A DNA stretch of 64,000 bases from Ziziphus jujuba. Taxonomy: Eukaryota > Streptophyta > Magnoliopsida > Rosales > Rhamnaceae. Shown one piece after another: positions 22,893 to 34,312 of the stretch. Both the position numbers and the translations under genes were made by a program. How positions within the stretch are numbered: the stretch's first letter is position 1; each line of letters starts with the position of its first letter. The notes beneath the pieces were generated by a model. The model had not been told where the DNA came from and made no database searches. It was given only the letters and a program-made list of their open reading frames with translations. The stretch is taken from assembly GCF_031755915.1 (NCBI RefSeq), contig NC_083388.1, positions 29,301,001 to 29,365,000 on the forward strand, read 5' to 3'.

Positions 22893-24058
22893 TGAATTCT
22901 ATTTAGGTTTGATTTTTCACATTTGCTTTGTTTTATTTTTGTATTATTCTACAATTTTAACATTAGGTTAAGATTGTTTCTACCCATACATGTGCTGCAT
23001 ATTAAAAAAAAAAAAAAATCTTCACAGCCTAATTAGGGTTTCTTTTTGTTTAGTTAAATTTTTGTTTGCTTCCTAATTTGTTGGTTGGTTTCATATGTTA
23101 GTTCTTAGTAATTTGGTATATTGTTGATTTTCCTTTGCTATTTTTAATTGTAATTAGCTGCAGTTATATATTAAAAAAAAAAAGAATTTCGGAAAACATA
23201 TTGCAAAACCCTAAATGTTTTCAATTTGTTTTGTTTGGAAGGTGTATTCGAATTTGAGAAATTGTTAGGCATTGGAGTTGCATTTTTGTGGTGATTGTGC
23301 TGCTGGAAGTTGTGTGATATTATTTGGTTTGTGATAAAAAAAAAAAGCCGAAGTTAAAAAAAAATAATATTGCGCAAAAGACCGGTTTTGAGAATTGCAA
23401 ATTTGAGTTTGTTCGGATTTGGGAAAAATTCAATTGTGATAGTTGGAGTTGCTATTTATTCAATATTGTTTGCTGGATATTGGAATATTGGTGCTAATTG
23501 ATTGGATTAAAATTGGTTTAAGGATTTGAAACAAAAACCTAAATTATGAGAACTACAACAAACATCTATCTCATATTTTGTTCGAATTGTGTTCTTGTTA
23601 ATTTTTTGAATCCTTTTCTAAATTTTATCCTTGAATTATGGTCTTTAAATATTTTGGTTTGATTCCTTATTGAATATGAAAATTGCTTTAATATTTTTCC
23701 TTGTTTTTGGATAGCAAAGCCGAAAATTAGGTTTTCTAATTCACTCGGAATTTGCTTGCTTCTTGCTTCTGTTTATTGATAGGTTTAATTAGGACATACT
23801 TGTGATTTAGTTGCTGGTTTTAAGTGTGTTTTATTATAACTTTGAGATAATCTTTGGAATGAAAAAAGGTAAGAGAGTGTGAGCTTATAACAGGGGTAAA
23901 AGCCAAAACTAATGTGAAACATGAGTGAACAATAACTTATTTGAGTGATACATATGAAGGAGTGAACATGGTGAGATTTCTTGCATTATTTCACTAACAT
24001 GACATATTTATGATTACAAAGAGGAGATGATTCTTTAAGAGAACTTGGAGAGGATTCT
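22893..24058 (+). other. Untranslated leader of element B, copy 1
   Basis: About 1.17 kb between primer-binding site and gag ATG: AT-rich, with poly-A runs near 23005, 23172, 23336 and 23355 and no coding signal. Typical 5' leader, presumed to contain dimerisation and packaging signals, which cannot be recognised by eye. Confidence 0.7.
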
Positions 24059-24908
24059 ATGGGGTTCAAGGGAGAGTCTAGAGAATCAAGGACTTATGTA
24101 GAACCTACTGACATGCAGGCGGTGTTGGAGCAATTGCAAAGGATGAATGCTCTATTTGATCAATTCGATCAAAGGATGGATAGGTTTGAGAACCAATATA
24201 GAAGGCCGAACCCTAGGATGGAACCACAAGGAGGACGTGGTCAAGGAAGAGGAGACTGTGGACGTTATCAAGAGGAAATTGAAGAGTGAGACTTTAGAGA
24301 CAATTTTGAGGAAGATTTCAAAGACATATTTGCACTCCAAGGAAGGCAAATGTGTAGTAGGCACAACGGGGAGGAAGATGATGATTTAGGTAATATTAAG
24401 GTCAGTATACCACCATTTTTGGGAAAGAGTGATTCGGAGGCTTACTTGGAATGGGAAGAATGCATAGAGATGATTTTTTATTGCCATAACTATTTAGAGG
24501 CAAAAAAGTTAGGTTGACAGCCATAGAATCGGGACATTATGATTTATAATGGTGGAAAAATGAGCAAAATATCCCAAAAGAGAGTTGGTGACGAGTTAGT
24601 AATAACTTAGAGACAAATGAAAGGAGTAATGAGGAAAAGATTCGTACCAAGCCATTATAATAGGATGTTGCATTAGAGATTACAATATTTATCTTAAAGA
24701 AGCAGGTCGATAGAGAATTATTATAAGGAGATGGAAATGCTCATGATGAGGTTGGGTTTGAATAAAGATCGAGAGGCAACAATCCCGCATTCAAGCCAAG
24801 ACCAAAGCCGAAGCAAGAGGAAAGAAGTGCCATTTGGCCAAGGAGATACAACCAGGCTGAACCTGTACAAGCAGCAAAACCAAAGGGTAAAGATGATCCT
24901 AAACCCTT
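24059..24908 (+). pseudogene. Degenerate gag of element B, copy 1 (truncated)
   Basis: Opens with MGFKGESRESRTYVEP and a coiled-coil-like LEQLQRMNALFDQFDQRM, then a TGA. Downstream frames show KVSIPPFLGKSDSEAYLEWE and a KEMEMLMMRLGLNKDREAT block matching family-A gag. Multiple stops (for example TGA near 24516 and TAG near 24676) are shared exactly with copy 2, so they predate the duplication. It ends where the duplication junction returns to LTR. Confidence 0.8.
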
Positions 24909-27314
24909 TAACATTCGGCCACACCTTTTGTTTAGTTTTATTGGCTGGTTTTTGCCTATTGTTTTAGGGTTTTGATTTTGTCACTTTAGCCTATTTAAAG
25001 GCTTATTTCTCAATAAATGACACTACATTTTTCATTCAGAAAAATTACTATGAAAAAGATTTCTCTTTGTTTTCTTAGAACACCTAAAACACTAAATAGA
25101 GAGTGAGTGTTTTAGTTTTACTCATCAATATGACAATCCATAACCTATTGTGACGTCTTTGACATATACCAAAGTTTCTAATCATAGGATTAGGATTCAA
25201 AGTGGCCATTAGAATCTGAACTTAATTTTTATCCGAGCTAATATAATACGGGGTTTCGGAGTAAGTCGACCTAGGTTCGCATCATTTGGTATCAGAGCTG
25301 AATTCTATTTAGGTTTGATTTTTCACATTTGCTTTGTTTTATTTTTGTATTATTCTACAATTTTAACATTAGGTTAAGATTGTTTCTACCCATACATGTG
25401 CTGCATATTAAAAAAAAAAAAAAAATCTTCACAGCCTAATTAGGGTTTCTTTTTGTTTAGTTAAATTTTTGTTTGCTTCCTAATTTGTTGGTTGGTTTCA
25501 TATGTTAGTTCTTAGTAATTTGGTATATTGTTGATTTTCCTTTGCTATTTTTAATTGTAATTAGCTGCAGTTATATATTAAAAAAAAAAAGAATTTCGGA
25601 AAACATATTGCAAAACCCTAAATTTTTTCAATTTGTTTTGTTTGGAAGGTGTATTCGAATTTGAGAAATTGTTAGGCATTGGAGTTGCATTTTTGTGGTG
25701 ATTGTGCTGCTGGAAGTTGTGTGATATTATTTGGTTTGTGATAAAAAAAAAAGCCGAAGTTAAAAAAAAATAATATTGTGCAAAAGACCGGTTTTGAGAA
25801 TTGCAAATTTGAGTTTGTTCGGATTTGGGAAAAATTCAATTGTGATAGTTGGAGTTGCTATTTATTCAATATTGTTTGCTGGATATTGGAATATTGGTGC
25901 TAATTGATTGGATTAAAATTGGTTTAAGGATTTGAAACAAAAACCTAAATTATGAGAACTACAACAAACATCTATCTCATATTTTGTTCGAATTGTGTTC
26001 TTGTTAATTTTTTGAATCCTTTTCTAAATTTTATCCTTGAATTATGGTCTTTAAATATTTTGGTTTGATTCCTTATTGAATATGAAAATTGCTTTAATAT
26101 TTTTCCTTGTTTTTGGATAGCAAAGCCGAAAATTAGGTTTTCTAATTCACTCGGAATTTGCTTGCTTCTTGCTTCTGTTTATTGATAGGTTTAATTAGGA
26201 CATACTTGTGATTTAGTTGCTGGTTTTAAGTGTGTTTTATTATAACTTTGAGATAATCTTTGGAATGAAAAAAGGTAAGAGAGTGTGAGCTTATAACAGG
26301 GGTAAAAGCCAAAACTAATGTGAAACATGAGTGAACAATAACTTATTTGAGTGATACATATGAAGGAGTGAACATGGTGAGATTTCTTGCATTATTTCAC
26401 TAACATGACATATTTATGATTACAAAGAGGAGATGATTCTTTAAGAGAACTTGGAGAGGATTCTATGGGGTTCAAGGGAGAGTCTAGAGAATCAAGGACT
26501 TATGTAGAACCTACTGACATGCAGGCGGTGTTGGAGCAATTGCAAAGGATGAATGCTCTATTTGATCAATTCGATCAAAGGATGGATAGGTTTGAGAACC
26601 AATATAGAAGGCCGAACCCTAGGATGGAACCACAAGGAGGACATGGTCAAGGAAGAGGAGACTGTGGACGTTATCAAGAGGAAATTGAAGAATGAGACTT
26701 TAGAGACAATTTTGAGGAAGATTTCAAAGACATATTTGCACTCCAAGGAAGGCAAATGTGTAGTAGGCACAACGGGGAGGAAGATGATGATTTAGGTAAT
26801 ATTAAGGTCAGTATACCACCATTTTTGGGAAAGAGTGATTCGGAGGCTTACTTGGAATGGGAAGAATGCATAGAGATGATTTTTTATTGCCATAACTATT
26901 TAGAGGCAAAAAAGTTAGGTTGACAGCCATAGAATCGGGACATTATGATTTATAATGGTGGAAAAATGAGCAAAATATCCCAAAAGAGAGTTGGTGACGA
27001 GTTAGTAATAACTTAGAGACAAATGAAAGGAGTAATGAGGAAAAGATTCGTACCAAGCCATTATAATAGGATGTTGCATTAGAGATTACAATATTTATCT
27101 TAAAGGAGCAGGTCGATAGAGAATTATTATAAGGAGATGGAAATGCTCATGATGAGGTTGGGTTTGAATAAAGACCGAGAGGCAACAATCCCGCATTCAA
27201 GCCAAGACCAAAGCCGAAGCAAGAGGAAAGAAGTGCCATTTGGCCAAGGAGATACAACCAGGTTGAACCTGTACAAGCAGCAAAACCAAAGGGTAAAGAT
27301 GATCCTAAACCCTT
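24909..27314 (+). repeat. Second copy of the 2406-bp duplication in element B
   Basis: Partial LTR (24909-25284), second primer-binding site, leader and gag. It is near-identical to copy 1: the differences I noticed are a handful of transitions (GAGGACGTGG/GAGGACATGG, GATCGAG/GACCGAG, GCGCAAAAG/GTGCAAAAG) and a one-base poly-A length change. The 5' and 3' LTRs of B are much more divergent, so the duplication is younger than the insertion. Confidence 0.93.
25287..25298 (+). other. Primer-binding site of element B, copy 2
   Basis: TGGTATCAGAGC duplicated together with the flanking LTR end and leader. Confidence 0.9.
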
Positions 27315-27590
27315 TAAAGCTTATGATATTGAGTGTTTTAAATGTCAGGACCATGGAAATATTGCCAACCAATGTCCAAATAGAAGAATTATGGTGTTGA
27401 AGGATAATGGAGAGTTAAAATCAGATAGTGAGAAGTCAGAAGCTGAGATTGAGTATGATGAGGAAGAATCTGAAGAAGAAGAGCATGACGAACCCGTGAC
27501 TCAGAATGCTTCAAGGGTTGAGCTAAGTTTTTTGGCATGTAGAGTCTTAACCATGTATAAGGATGAGGAGCAAGTGCAAAGTGAAAATAT
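26465..27590 (+). pseudogene. Degenerate gag of element B, copy 2 (continues into protease)
   Basis: Same N-terminus and stops as copy 1, but continues past the duplication breakpoint. The zinc knuckle at about 27331-27375 reads CFKCQDHGNIANQC, with Asn where the zinc-ligand His is expected. An acidic stretch (27391-27590; DEEESEEEEHDEP) follows, as in family A. Frames are broken by stops near 26693, 26922 and 27015. Confidence 0.8.
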
Positions 27591-27941
27591 TTTCGACACA
27601 CTATCGTGGTGGAGAAAGTAGGGTTAACAACAATCAAACATCCAAAACTATATAGACTTCAATGGCTTAATGATAGTGGAGAGATGGTAAATAAACAAGC
27701 CAAGATAAAGTTTAGTATTGATAAATATGTGGATGTGGTTTTATGTGATATTGTACCTATGCATGTAGGACATATTTTATTGGGAAGACTGTGCCAATTT
27801 GACAAGAATACCATACACTATAATCGGGAAAATTTCATTGTGTTCCTATTTAAAAGTAAGAAATTTAAGCTTAAGCTGTTGACACCAAGGGAGGTGTTTA
27901 GAAATCAAGTGCAAATGCAAAAAAGAAGGGAGGCCGAATAG
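27591..27941 (+). pseudogene. Element B aspartic protease remnant, active site deleted
   Basis: The region matching KVGLTTIKHPKLYRLQWLND through GHILLGRLCQFDKN is present. Roughly 80 bp that in family A encode the catalytic DSG block (GKICSMIIDSGSCTNV) are missing: the sequence passes from TTTCGACACACTATC straight to GTGGTGGAGAAAG. Catalytically dead regardless of reading frame. Confidence 0.8.
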
Positions 27942-28124
27942 CAAAGGGAGAAGACCATCATGCCACCCACAACTTCAATAAGCAAATAAGAGGGCAAGGC
28001 TGAGTCGCATCAGTTAGGTAAGCTTTCTAAACCCGAGATTAAGAAGCAAAAGGAAGAGAAGAAGAAGATCAACTTTTATCTTAGTCAAGGTGAGGTTAAA
28101 AAGGAATTTTTAAATAAGAAACCT
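27942..28124 (+). pseudogene. Protease-RT linker of element B
   Basis: Lys/Glu-rich linker (KPEIKKQKEEKKKINFYLS, then GEVKKEFLNKKPMLVMIYKD) present once here, whereas family A carries two diverged copies. It contains stops. Useful as the single-copy reference for the linker duplication. Confidence 0.65.
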
Positions 28125-28960
28125 ATGCTGGTCATGATATATAAAGATGCATTTTTAAATCATCTAGCTAACCCTAAAGAGCCTGCATTGCCGAGCTCTA
28201 TTTCGTCTCTTTTACAGAAGTTTGATGATATTTTTCTGGAGGAGATTCCTAGTGGTTTACTATCTATTCGAGGAATTGAACACCAAATAGATTTCATCCC
28301 TGAAGCCACAATTCCTAATAGACCTGCATACAAAAGTAATCCTAAGGAGACAAAGGAGCTTCAATGCCAAGTAAGTGAATTGCTAAACAAAGGTTACATT
28401 AGACAAAGCATGAGTCAATGTGCTATACCTTGATTGTTAATGCCTAAGAAATATTGATCTTGGAGAATGTGTGTAGATTGTTGGGCCATTAACAACATAA
28501 CTGTCAAGTACAAGTATCCTTTTCCTAGATTAGACGATATGCTTGATGAATTATATGGTGCATGCATGTTTTCGAAGATTGACCTTAGGAATGGGTATCA
28601 TCAAATAAGAATGAATGAGGGAGATGAATGGAAGGTTGCATTTAAGATAAAACATGGTTTGTATGAGTGGTTAGTAATGCCTTTTGGATTAACTAATGCA
28701 CCTAGTACTTTCATGAGATTAATGAACCATGTTATGCGCCAATTCATGGGCAAATTTATGGTTGTTTATTTTTTATGATATTCTTGTATATAGAATGAAT
28801 TTAGATAACATGTAGAACACCTTAGATTAGTTTTAGAAGTACTTAGGAAAGAAGGATTGTTTGCTAATCTCAAAAAGTGTGATTTTTGTCAAGATGAGCT
28901 TGCGTTTCTAAGATTTGTTATGAGTGTTGTAGGAATTAAAGTTGACCAATCCAAGGTCAA
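28125..28960 (+). pseudogene. Element B reverse transcriptase, frameshifted
   Basis: RVT_1-type Ty3/gypsy RT. Seen: FDDIFLEEIPSGL, then IEHQIDFIPEATIPN (N-terminal RT), [16 protein letters not shown], the catalytic [15 protein letters not shown] block, and [19 protein letters not shown]. The YxDD catalytic box (VVYF-DDILVY) is disrupted: an extra T in the run near 28773 gives VVYFL-stop, and the downstream frame resumes YDILVYR. Stops also occur at 28431 and 28457. The stretch LFANLKKCDFCQDELAFL (28860-28915) is the segment whose counterpart is transplanted into the family-A tail. Confidence 0.88.
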
Positions 28961-29689
28961 AACAATCCAAGATTGGTCGAAACCTATTACTATTACCCAA
29001 TAAGAAGTTTTCATGCTTTAGATAGTTTTTACAAAAGATTTGTCAAGGACTTTAATACTATTGTAGCACCATTGATCGAAATAATCAAGAAGAGTGTGGG
29101 ATTCCAAAAGGGAGAGGCACAAGAAAAGTCTTTTAACTTGTTGAAAGAAAAATTAACTAATGCTCCTCTATTGGTTTTGCCTAATTTTTCTAAAACTTTT
29201 GAGATTGAATGTATGCTTCAGGTGTAGGTATTGGAGCTGTATTGATGTAGGACGGAAGAACTATAACATACTATAGTGAGAAGATGAATGGGGCAGCATT
29301 GAATTATCCAACCTAGGACAAAAAGATGTATGCTTTAGTTTGAGCTTTGGAGACATGGCAACATTACTTGACACGAAAGAAATTTAGGATTAACACAGAT
29401 CATGAATCTTTGAAGCATATTAAAGGCCAAAAGAAGCTTAACTGATGGCATGGAAGGTGGATTGAATTCATTGAGACTTTTCTTTATGTCATACGCTACA
29501 AGAAAGTTAAAGAAAATGTGGTAGTCGATGCTTTATCCTGAAGGTATATTTTATTTTCAACCTTAGATGCTAAATTGTTTGGTTTTGAACAAGTAAGGAA
29601 ATTTATGAGCATGATATTGACTTTGGTGAAATATATAAAAATTGTGCTAAACATGGTTATAGTAAATTCTATATATTTGATAGGTACTT
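28961..29689 (+). pseudogene. Element B RT-connection and RNase H, broken
   Basis: Seen: [23 protein letters not shown] (28973-29227 frame), [19 protein letters not shown], then IGAVLM-, [42 protein letters not shown] (RNase H-like) and [24 protein letters not shown] codons interrupt at several sites, and the expected FEIECDAS-type residues read FEIECMLQV, so the first catalytic Asp is lost. The region ends at the TACTT target site of element A and resumes at 35454. Confidence 0.8.
29685..29689 (+). other. Target-site duplication of element A, left copy
   Basis: TACTT directly before the 5' LTR; the right copy is 35449-35453. Removing element A and one copy restores the B polyprotein context (…LIGT-YL/FQESQLCVP). 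Confidence 0.92.
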
Positions 29690-30788
29690 TGATGTGATTC
29701 CCCCCGAGCTCGCTCCACCGATAACCCGCTGGGGTGCTGACTCGACACGGATGAAGACTAGGCCAATCACAAGAGCTCAAATTAAGAGATTTAAGGACAA
29801 CCTGGGAGTATTTATACAGGGGGTAATCAATCTCAACAGAGCTTGTCCATACTTGAAGATACAAAGCCTATTCTAAGCATCCAAGTGGTGGAAGCTGATA
29901 CAGACCAGGGTGACGGTTTTGGTACATTTTTGGGTTCAATACATATGCCTAATAGGTCATGGAATCAAGTTAAATCAGCCTCAAATGCAATCAAAAAGGG
30001 CTTGTACAGACAGCATCAACAATTTGGCCGAATTTGCTGTATTGCTTGCTGGCTTTACTGTATTTTACTGTATTGGCCTTTTCTTATTTTTCCAAGCATG
30101 GGCAACGTGTGGGACTTCATATCCAGCTTATTTGGCATCCTAAAAAGCATCTATAATCTGATTTGAAGCTCAAAGAGGTCAAAGATTGATCAAAGTCAAC
30201 TTGATCAAAAGGCTAGCATTTTTAGTTTCCTAATTTGTTTTTACTTTTCGTTTTAGGAAACTACCATTACTTTTTGGCTTTTATTTATTTATTTTCTGGA
30301 AAAATAACTTTAGGAAGGTTTTTATTTTATTCTTTCCATTGTAAATTAATTAATTCCTAATTTAATATAAAGGAATTAATTAATCAAACTTAGATTAGGA
30401 AAGGAAGTATAGTTTCGGCCAACTAGGTTTCTTTATGCGTGGTGGCCGGTTTTATTTATGTTCTAGGGTTTTATTTCGTGGCTTTGTAGCCTATTTAAAG
30501 GCTTAGTTATCAATAAGAATACAACTTTGATTTGACTAAAAAAATACTTGTGAGGTTAATTATCTTTTTGTTCTTTGAGAACACCTAAAACACCATTAGA
30601 GAATTGGTTGTTTTAGCTTGACTTATCAATAGGTTTTCCATCCCCTATTGTAGCATCTACATTATACCAAGGTTTCTAACCATAGGTTGGTTAGGGGTTG
30701 AGGTCCATTCCATTAGAACTTGAATTTAATTAAAGATCCGAGCTAATATAATACGGGTTTAGGAGCAGGTCGTCCTAGGTTAGTATCA
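29690..30788 (+). repeat. 5' LTR of element A (1099 bp)
   Basis: TGATGTGATTCC…GTATCA. Relative to the 3' LTR it lacks 37 bp after CATTTTTGG near 29931 (the AGTCCAGGAAGC… block). Includes the type II 51-bp block. Confidence 0.93.
30492..30499 (+). promoter_or_regulatory. Putative TATA box of element A 5' LTR
   Basis: TATTTAAA within AGCCTATTTAAAGGCTTA, about 300 bp before the LTR end. The block is conserved in all family-A and family-B LTRs seen here, consistent with a U3/R-boundary promoter. Inference from position and conservation only. Confidence 0.45.
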
Positions 30789-30790
30789 TT

Positions 30791-30802
30791 TGGTATCAGA
30801 GC
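30791..30802 (+). other. Primer-binding site of element A
   Basis: TGGTATCAGAGC two bases after the 5' LTR terminus; initiator-Met tRNA complement. Confidence 0.92.
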
Positions 30803-31382
30803 TAAATTTTGTTCAGGTTTGATCTATCTTGATTTGCTTTATTTATTTTTGTGTTACTCTGCAATTTTGGCATTACGTTAAGGTTGCTTCTATCATCATA
30901 CATGTTCTACATCTTAAAAAAAAAAAAAAAAATTCATTCCTAGTTGAATTCGGATTTCCTAGTTTTATCGTATTCGAATTTCTTTTCCTGGAATTTTATT
31001 CTTGAACTCATAATCTACTACCATCTGGTGCAGTTTTCAAAAATTCCAACGTTTTTCCCATTATTTTATGTGTTTTCTTGTCTAGAAAGCCGAAAAATTA
31101 GGATTTGCTGGATTCTTTCGGTATTGCATACCTTTTTGCTTACTGTTTGTTGATAAGTTTAATTAAAACATACTAGTGATCTAATTGCAGTTTTGTGGGT
31201 GTTTTAATTAGAACTTTGAGATAATTCATTGAGTGGAAAAAGGCAAGAGTGTGTGAGCTTAAAAGAGAGTAAAAGCCGAAACTAGTGTGCAAACACGAGT
31301 GTCGAGTCCTCATTTGAGTGAAACACATAAGGGAGTGAAATTGTAAGGTCCTATTTTATTTCTATTGCATTATTATACTAAC
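30803..31382 (+). other. Untranslated leader of element A
   Basis: About 580 bp, AT-rich, with an A-run near 30916, up to the gag ATG at 31383. The corresponding leader of element D (42210-43393, inverted) is roughly twice as long, so A's leader looks internally deleted. Confidence 0.7.
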
Positions 31383-34154
31383 ATGACAGAATCAAGAGTA
31401 AGGAGAGGAGATCCACCCTTGAGGATCAATGAGGAAGAGTCCGTAGCATTCCATGGCGATGCCCGAGCTACCGGGAGTGGAGACCAAGTGGACATGAGAG
31501 CTGTTTTGGAGTCAATACAGAGGGTTAGTGCTCAAGTTGAGCATATGAATCAAAGAATGGGAAGGCTAGAAGCCTCACAAGGAATGCCAAACACAAGAAA
31601 TAGGCAAGAATTCCATGGAGGACGAGGAGGTCGCGAGAGACCGAGAGAGGAATTTGATGAGGAGCCATTCGGTGGAGACTTTGAAGAAGGTATGGATGAA
31701 ACTTTTATTGTCCAAGATAGAGCTGGCTGTGGAAGATATAGGAGGGAAGATATAGATGATGATTTGGAAAATATCAAGGTTAACATCCCACCTTTTATGG
31801 GTAAAAGTGATCCCGAAACTTATTTGGAGTGGGAAGAAAAAATGTAGATGATTTTTGACTGCCACAATTATTCGGAAGGTAAGAAGGTGAAGTTGGCAGC
31901 AATGGAGTTTAGCCATTATACACTCCAATGGTGGACAAATGAGCAAAGCACCCAAAGGAGAGTTGGTGATGACTTAATTACAACATGGTGACAAATGAAA
32001 GGAGCCATGAGAAAGCGATTTGTGCCATCCCATTACCATAGATTGCTGCATCAAAGGCTTCAATCTTTGTCTCAAGGAAGCAGGTCCGTGGAGGATTATT
32101 ACAAAGAGATGGAGATGTTAATGATAAGGCTGAATATGAGTGAGGATAGAGAGGCAACAATGGCGAGATTTCTTGGTGGTTTGTACCATGACATTGCCAA
32201 CCAACTTGAATTACAACAATACTTGGAATTGGAGGAGATGTTACATGTAACAATTAAGCTTGAGAACCAATTCAAGAGGAGGGGTGTTAGCACACAGTTT
32301 AGAGGAGTTTCTAGCAATGGAAGGACAAGTTCAAGTGGCTGGAAAAACAATTCCACTTATGAAAGCAAGCTGAGGCCGAAGCATTGTGAAGAAGCTACTA
32401 ACCGACCAAGAAGGGAACTTAAAACCGAATCTGCCCAAGCCATTAAAGGTGAGATAAAATCTGATCCTAAACCTCAAAAATCCAGAGAAATAATTTGTTT
32501 TAAGTGCCAAGGAAGAGGACACATAGCCAGCCAATGCCCAAATAGAAGAATCATGGTATTAAAGGGTGACGGTGAGCTGGAATCTGCAAATGAGGAAAGT
32601 GAAGTTGAAACCGAGCAAGAGGAGGATTGCAATGAAGATGAAGCCGAACTTGTTGATACATCTAATGCCGAGTTGAGCTTGGTTTCAAGGAGAGTACTTG
32701 CTGTTTACAAAGATGAAGAGTAGATACAAAGAAAAAACATCTTCCACACTCGTTGCGAAATACAAGGTAAAATATGTAGCATGATTATAGATAGTGGGAG
32801 TTGTACTAATGTGATAAGTAATCTTGTAGTTGATAAAGTAGGCTTGAAAACAATTAAACATCCAGAACCCTATAGGTTACAATGGTTAAATGATAGTGGT
32901 GAGATGATGGTAAATAAACAAGCCAAAGTAAAATTTAGCATAGGTAGATATGAGGATGTAGTCTTATATGATATTGTTCCCATGATTGCTGGACATATAC
33001 TACTAGGTAGGCCATGGCAATTTGATAAAGATGCTACTCATTTTGGTCGAGAAAATAGTATTGTTTTTAGGTTTAAAGGGAAGAAGGTCAAGCTGGAACC
33101 ATTATCTCCTAAAGAGGTTTACAAAGACCAATTACTAATGCAACAAAGGAGAGAAGCCGAAAAGCTCAAGGAAAAAGTAAGTATGGCACCAACGGCTTCA
33201 CCATTTTTTCAAGAAGGTAATAATGAGGTTGCTGATCAAGGTAAGGTTTCTAAGACTCATATTGAGTGGAAAGATCAAGAAAAAACAGAAAGAGAGGGGA
33301 AAGAAAGTGGCAAAACTGAGAGATTGGAGAAGGAAGGGAAATCCAAAGGTTTGCGCCAATCCAAGGGGGAAAAAGAAAAAGAAAGAAAAGAAAGGTCAAG
33401 TAGCAACTTTTATTTAAGTTTAGGGGATATTAATAAGGTTATTGAGTGTAAGAAACCTTTGCTGGTCATGATTTATAAAGAAAATTATTTTAATGATCAA
33501 ACTAACTTTGAAGAACTTGAATCGCCAAGTTCAATGATTTCTTTTTTGAAGGAATTTGGAGATGTCTTCCCAAATGAAATTCCAAGTGGAATACCATCCA
33601 ATCAAGAGGGAAAAGGTGAGCTTGCTGTCCAAGGTAAGTCTTCTAATACTCGGGTTGTGTGGAAAAATTTTAATAAAACCAAGAGTGAAAAATTTGGTGC
33701 AAAAGCCGAGAGTGAGGAAGGTGAGATGGTCGTGAGTGAGAAAGGAAAAGGAAGACAAGAAAGGAAAAATACAAATTTTTATCTTAGCTTTGGTGATGTT
33801 AATAAAGTAACTATGAAAAAGAAATCATTGGTGGCCATGAATTTTAAAGATACTTATTTAAAGATGTCTTTATTGCATAGAACTTTATCTGCATTGTTAA
33901 GAGCTTTGCTTAGTGGCAATTTGAAAATTTGGAAAATATTGTTTGCAAACTTTAAAAAGTGTAATTTTTACCATAATGAGCATGTATTTCTAGATTTTGT
34001 TGTAATAGTGTTTGACCCAGGAGAATTGGTTTGGTTGCACTTATGAAAGGAAAGGTTTCCTAATCAAATAAAGTCAAAGCTCATGCTGCCTATGGATGGA
34101 CCCTTTCAAGTTTTGGAGCCGAATAACAAGAATGCCTACAAGCTTGATTTACCG

Positions 34155-34262
34155 GGTGAGTATAACATGAGTGCTGCATTTAATGTTGCTGATTTAACTC
34201 CTTTTTCTGGTGAGTATAACATGAGTGCTGCATTTAATGTTGCTGATTTAACTCCTTTTTCT
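34155..34262 (+). repeat. 54-bp tandem duplication in element A tail
   Basis: Two copies (34155-34208 and 34209-34262) of an in-frame 54-bp unit encoding GEYNMSAAFNVADLTPFS. The array units and element B have one copy. It preserves frame and lies just upstream of the polypurine tract. Confidence 0.92.
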
Positions 34263-34299
34263 GCAGGTGATGATCTTGATTTGAGGACAAATCCTTTTC

Positions 34300-34312
34300 A
34301 AGAGGAGGGGAA
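34300..34312 (+). promoter_or_regulatory. Polypurine tract of element A
   Basis: AAGAGGAGGGGAA abutting the 3' LTR start TGATGTGATTCC; plus-strand priming site. It lies within the polyprotein reading frame. Confidence 0.85.

Larger units (their letters stand above)
22503..24908 (+). repeat. First copy of 2406-bp tandem duplication in element B
   Basis: Runs from mid 5' LTR through primer-binding site, leader and gag, then jumps back to the LTR. The junction at 24909-24911 (CCTTTAACATTCGG) shares TAA between gag (CCTTTAAAGC) and LTR (ATATAACATTC). The offset of all landmarks is exactly 2406 bp (24059 to 26465; 22881 to 25287). Confidence 0.93.

Noticed and set aside
24059..24389. Overlapping 76- and 80-aa ORFs in element B as small genes
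   Set aside because: Both are frames of the broken gag, duplicated at 26465-26795 with the 2406-bp repeat.
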